From contig NZ_JABSNK010000002.1 in the NCBI RefSeq assembly GCF_013294005.1, forward strand, positions 417,463-481,462: 64,000 bases of DNA. The letters run 5' to 3'. Source of the stretch: Flavobacterium gelidicaeli (GTDB lineage Bacteria > Bacteroidota > Bacteroidia > Flavobacteriales > Flavobacteriaceae). The position numbers and the translations under genes are program-made. Below the pieces are notes generated by a model. The model did not search any database. It saw only the letters and a list, made by a program, of their open reading frames with translations, and had not been told where the DNA came from. Positions 60,829-64,000 of this stretch are shown in pieces; the stretch's first letter is position 1; each line of letters begins with the position of its first letter.

Positions 60829-61608
60829 ATGGAAAAAGTAAAAGCAAAAAAACACCTCGGCCAACATTTCTTGAAGGACGAAAGCATTGCTAAAGCAATT
60901 GCAGATACCATCAATCTAGAAGGATATGAGGATGTTTTAGAAATAGGGCCTGGAATGGGAGTGCTTACAAAGTACTTGCTTGATAAGCCTATTAATACTT
61001 ATGTAATTGAGATCGATACAGAGTCAGTTGCATACTTAGATGAGAATTACCCAAAATTAAAAGATAGAATCATCTCAAAGGATTTCTTAAGATACGATAT
61101 CAATGAAGTTTTTGAGGGAAAGCAATTTGCTATCATAGGGAATTTCCCATACAACATATCTACTCAAATCGTTTTCAAAACATTAGAGTTAAAACACCAA
61201 ATTCCTGAATTTGCAGGAATGTTCCAGAAAGAAGTTGCACAACGTATTTGTGAAAAGAAAGGAAGTAAAGCTTACGGAATACTTTCTGTTTTGGCGCAAG
61301 CCTTCTACGATGTAGAATATTTATTTACTGTTGATGAAAACGTGTTTATTCCGCCACCCAAAGTAAAATCAGGTGTGATGCGCATGCGTAGAAAAGCGGA
61401 TTATAGTTTGCCTTGCGGCGAAAAATTATTTTTTACAGTAGTTAAAACTGCTTTTCAACAGCGACGTAAAACGCTTCGTAATAGTTTAAAAACATTGAAT
61501 TTATCAGATGAATTAAGAGAAGATATTGTTTTTAACTTACGACCAGAACAACTTAGCGTTGAAGAATTTATTGAACTTACTAAAAAAATAGAAGCCGATG
61601 GAATTTAA
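60829..61608 (+). CDS. rsmA: 16S rRNA dimethyladenosine transferase
   Basis: This 259-residue SAM-dependent enzyme (KsgA) dimethylates two adjacent adenosines near the 3' end of 16S rRNA during small-subunit maturation. The start [13 protein letters not shown], the SAM motif [10 protein letters not shown] (41-50) and the catalytic NFPY (in GNFPYNIST, about 105-113) are intact. It overlaps the mgtE gene start by 11 bases, so the two are translationally linked. Confidence 0.96.
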   Translation: MEKVKAKKHLGQHFLKDESIAKAIADTINLEGYEDVLEIGPGMGVLTKYLLDKPINTYVIEIDTESVAYLDENYPKLKDRIISKDFLRYDINEVFEGKQFAIIGNFPYNISTQIVFKTLELKHQIPEFAGMFQKEVAQRICEKKGSKAYGILSVLAQAFYDVEYLFTVDENVFIPPPKVKSGVMRMRRKADYSLPCGEKLFFTVVKTAFQQRRKTLRNSLKTLNLSDELREDIVFNLRPEQLSVEEFIELTKKIEADGI

Positions 61609-62950
61609 AATCAGTAAAGACTTAATACTCGAATTAGAGCAATACATTGTTAGCAAGGATGACGCCGGATTAGAGCGTCTTCTTGGTGAAATGCACCATG
61701 CCGATATAGCCGAGATTCTGGACGAACTAGATTTTGACGAGGCAACTTATATCTTTAAAGTATTAGATTCAGAGAAAACATCTGAAATACTTTTAGAATT
61801 AGAAGACGATTTAAGGGAGAATATCTTAAAAAGACTTTCTCCAAAAGAGATTGCAGAAGAGTTAGATGAGCTGAACACTGATGATGCCGCAGATATCATC
61901 GCTGAACTTTCTCAATCCAAAAAACAAGAGGTAATCTCTGAGTTGGACGATTTAGAACACGCAAAAGACATTATTGACTTATTGCGTTATGATGAGGATA
62001 CCGCTGGGGGATTAATGGGGAAGGAATTAGTAAAAGTTAATGAAAACTGGAGCGTACTTACTTGTGTAAAAGAAATGCGCGCCCAGGCCGAGAATGTGTC
62101 TCGTGTACACTCCATTTATGTGGTTGATGACGAGAACAGATTACAAGGGAGGTTGTCTTTAAAAGATTTACTAACAACTTCTACAAAAACGCAAATATCC
62201 GAAATTTACATCAAGAAAGTAACATACGTAAATGTAGATGCTGATGATGTTGAGGTAGCGCGAATCATGCAAAAATACGATTTAGAAGCTATTCCAGTCG
62301 TTGATGCAATGGGGAGGTTAGTTGGGCGTATTACTATTGATGATATTATTGATGTAATTAGAGATGAAGCCGATAAAGATTACCAATTAGCAGCGGGTAT
62401 CTCACAAGATGTAGAAGCAGATGATAGTATTCTTGAGTTGTCAAAGGCGCGTTTACCATGGTTAGTTTTAGCACTTTTAGGAGGTTTTATTACCGTAAGA
62501 GTATTGGGTTTGTTTGAAGGCGCAATGGCTGAACACGGAAATTTATTCTTTTTCACTCCGCTTATTGCCGCAATGGCAGGAAATGTAGGTGTGCAATCAT
62601 CAGCAATTATAGTGCAAGGTTTGGCTAACAATACCTTAAGCGGTTCGCTGTTTAGACGTTTGATTAAAGAAATTTCTTTGAGTTTATTAAACGGAGGTAT
62701 TTTAGCTTGTATATTATTTCTAGGAAGTTATTTTCTGTTGGATGAACCACCTATAATCGGTTTTGTAATTTGCTCCGCCTTAATGTCAGTGATTATTATT
62801 GCCTCTCTTATTGGTACTTTCGTGCCGTTATTATTGGATAAATTTGGCGTAGACCCCGCATTAGCTACTGGGCCATTTATTACGACTAGTAATGATATTT
62901 GTGGAATCTTAATTTATTTCTCTATTGCGAGAATGATTCTGGGCTTTTAA
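61598..62950 (+). CDS. mgtE: MgtE magnesium transporter
   Basis: This 450-residue Mg2+ channel has an N-terminal superhelical domain (about 1-130, repeats of DAADIIAEL kind), two CBS domains (about 135-260, with [26 protein letters not shown]) and five C-terminal helices (about 285-450). These include the conserved [17 protein letters not shown]. The CBS and N domains close the pore at high Mg2+. It overlaps rsmA by 11 bases. Confidence 0.95.
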   Translation: MEFKISKDLILELEQYIVSKDDAGLERLLGEMHHADIAEILDELDFDEATYIFKVLDSEKTSEILLELEDDLRENILKRLSPKEIAEELDELNTDDAADIIAELSQSKKQEVISELDDLEHAKDIIDLLRYDEDTAGGLMGKELVKVNENWSVLTCVKEMRAQAENVSRVHSIYVVDDENRLQGRLSLKDLLTTSTKTQISEIYIKKVTYVNVDADDVEVARIMQKYDLEAIPVVDAMGRLVGRITIDDIIDVIRDEADKDYQLAAGISQDVEADDSILELSKARLPWLVLALLGGFITVRVLGLFEGAMAEHGNLFFFTPLIAAMAGNVGVQSSAIIVQGLANNTLSGSLFRRLIKEISLSLLNGGILACILFLGSYFLLDEPPIIGFVICSALMSVIIIASLIGTFVPLLLDKFGVDPALATGPFITTSNDICGILIYFSIARMILGF

Positions 62951-63004
62951 AATTTAAAAAAAAACTATTGAACTATAATAACCAACCAACTAACAACTAA
63001 AAAA

Positions 63005-63781
63005 ATGAATATTCACATCATAGGAGGCGGAAATCTAGGCGCTTCTGTTGCTATCGGACTTGCAAAATTCTCCAGCAACCATAACATTACGGTTACTAGA
63101 AGAAATATTAGCAAAATTCAGCATTTAGAAGCTTTAGGGATTACCCTTGCAACTGATAATACATACAATATTCAACAAGCTGATGTCATTATTTTAACCG
63201 TAAAACCGTATCAAGTTGATTTAGTTTTATCCGAAATTTTATCAGTTGTAAAGAATAAAATAATTGCCTCCGCAGTAACTGGACTTTCAACTGAAGCATT
63301 GCAAGAAAAAATTGGTAATGATAATCAGGCTATTCGCATTATGCCAAATATTGCAGCGCAGTTTGGAGAATCGGCTACTTGTATCTCTTTCCATGAAGAT
63401 AACATTGAGCAAGGTCAAAAAGTGGTAAAACTTTTTGCAGATCTTGGTACAGCACCAGTTATTGATGAGAAATTAATGGATGCGGCAACAGTGCTTGCGG
63501 CCTCAGGGACAGCATTTGCATTACGTTACATACGTGCGTCAATGCAAGCAGGAATTGAGATTGGTTTTGACTGGCAAACAGCATTAGAGATTTCGGCGCA
63601 AACTGTAAAAGGAGCAGCCAAAATGCTAATGGAAGAACAAGTACACCCAGAACAATTAATTGATCGCGTGACTACACCGCAAGGTTGTACCATTGCGGGA
63701 TTAAGCGAAATGGAATCGCACGGTTTTAGTTCATCAATAATTCGCGGAATCAAAGCGGCATTAAAAAAAATAAAGGGTTAA
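63005..63781 (+). CDS. proC: pyrroline-5-carboxylate reductase
   Basis: This 258-residue enzyme makes proline from pyrroline-5-carboxylate with NAD(P)H. The Rossmann GGGNLGAS (7-14), the KPYQVDLVLSEI region and the C-terminal signature (IDRVTTPQGCTIAGLSEMESHGF, about 217-240) are complete. It follows mgtE by 54 bases and ends before a repeat hairpin. Confidence 0.95.
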   Translation: MNIHIIGGGNLGASVAIGLAKFSSNHNITVTRRNISKIQHLEALGITLATDNTYNIQQADVIILTVKPYQVDLVLSEILSVVKNKIIASAVTGLSTEALQEKIGNDNQAIRIMPNIAAQFGESATCISFHEDNIEQGQKVVKLFADLGTAPVIDEKLMDAATVLAASGTAFALRYIRASMQAGIEIGFDWQTALEISAQTVKGAAKMLMEEQVHPEQLIDRVTTPQGCTIAGLSEMESHGFSSSIIRGIKAALKKIKG

Positions 63782-63800
63782 GTAAGTTCGTTATCGTTTT

Positions 63801-63907
63801 GGGCGTGCCCCCATTAAAAAAAGGGTCTTATCAGCAATGTGTTGATGAGACCCTTTTTTTAATGGTGTCGGGCTATACGCGCTACTTCGGTAGCTTGCTG
63901 CTATCCC
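63801..63907. repeat. dispersed hairpin repeat (GGGCGTGCCC ... GCTACTTCGGTAGC)
   Basis: Starts with GGGCGTGCCC, contains an imperfect stem of about 23 bp (63811-63833 with 63843-63865, core AAAAAAAGGGTCT), and ends with a GGGCTATACGCGCTACTTCGGTAGC segment. From memory this is a recurring Flavobacterium intergenic repeat. It may also terminate proC. No gene is seen in 63782-64000. Confidence 0.6.
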
Positions 63908-64000
63908 AATGTCATTAAGTTAAGGATTAGATCACTCTTTTATAGTTATTTACGGATTTATATTTTCCTGATTGTCTTATTTTCGATTTTCTACGTTCAT

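Noticed and set aside
1..64000. CRISPR arrays, riboswitches and phage genes
   Set aside because: No regular spacer-repeat array, no recognisable riboswitch core and no phage structural gene were seen on either strand.

Overview
The window looks like a chromosomal segment of a Flavobacteriaceae bacterium, most likely Flavobacterium or a close relative. The DNA is AT-rich. There is a SusC/SusD pair and a C-terminal type IX secretion sorting domain. Many promoters fit the Bacteroidota -7 pattern TAnnTTTG. Several intergenic hairpin repeats resemble ones I remember from Flavobacterium genomes. I recognise no phage, conjugative element, intact insertion sequence or CRISPR array; the only mobile-element trace is a short possible transposase remnant.

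Positions 240-9114 form a metal-homeostasis block. A periplasmic thioredoxin-like protein and a TonB-dependent receptor read leftward. Divergent from them are an Nramp transporter fused to a universal stress domain and a DtxR/MntR-type regulator. A FeoA-FeoB-small Cys-rich protein iron operon follows. The shared promoter region at 3009-3063 carries a DtxR-like palindrome. Positions 9115-11980 are a looser stretch with a transposase remnant, an orphan membrane protein bracketed by 76-bp direct repeats, a secreted DUF6134-like protein and an SCO protein. Positions 12121-18300 hold a tandem pair of M13 peptidases and two small outer-membrane-type proteins.

Positions 18461-34843 are mostly housekeeping and accessory genes: two EamA transporters, an epimerase, an M28 peptidase, a GNAT-nitrilase fusion, a short ssb, an OmpA protein, a HAD phosphatase, metG, tRNA-Trp, and a stand-alone RelA/SpoT-type synthetase. 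metG carries two in-frame pieces of dispersed repeats. Positions 34914-38353 encode a secreted DUF1501/DUF1800 pair.

Positions 38711-56537 are an alginate utilization locus. It has PL17, PL7 and PL6 lyases, an unassigned heparinase II/III-type lyase, a KdgF-like cupin, a hexuronate-type MFS transporter, a DEH-reductase-type SDR, SusC/SusD and a FadR-type GntR regulator. The inferred flow is as follows. Surface PL6 and PL7 enzymes cut alginate, SusCD imports oligomers, and periplasmic exolyases release unsaturated uronate. The MFS protein brings it into the cytoplasm, KdgF linearises it to DEH, and the SDR reduces DEH to KDG. KDG kinase and aldolase are not in the window. The strongest novel-looking signal is a shared operator, CCA-N3-TGGT-N3-CCA, found at all four lyase/SusC promoters and just before the regulator's own likely start codon. 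At three promoters it abuts an identical TATATTTGG -7 element.

Positions 57196-63781 are housekeeping: serS, a TPR protein, a DUF4286 protein, rsmA, mgtE and proC. Family assignments come from reading motifs by eye, without database searches.
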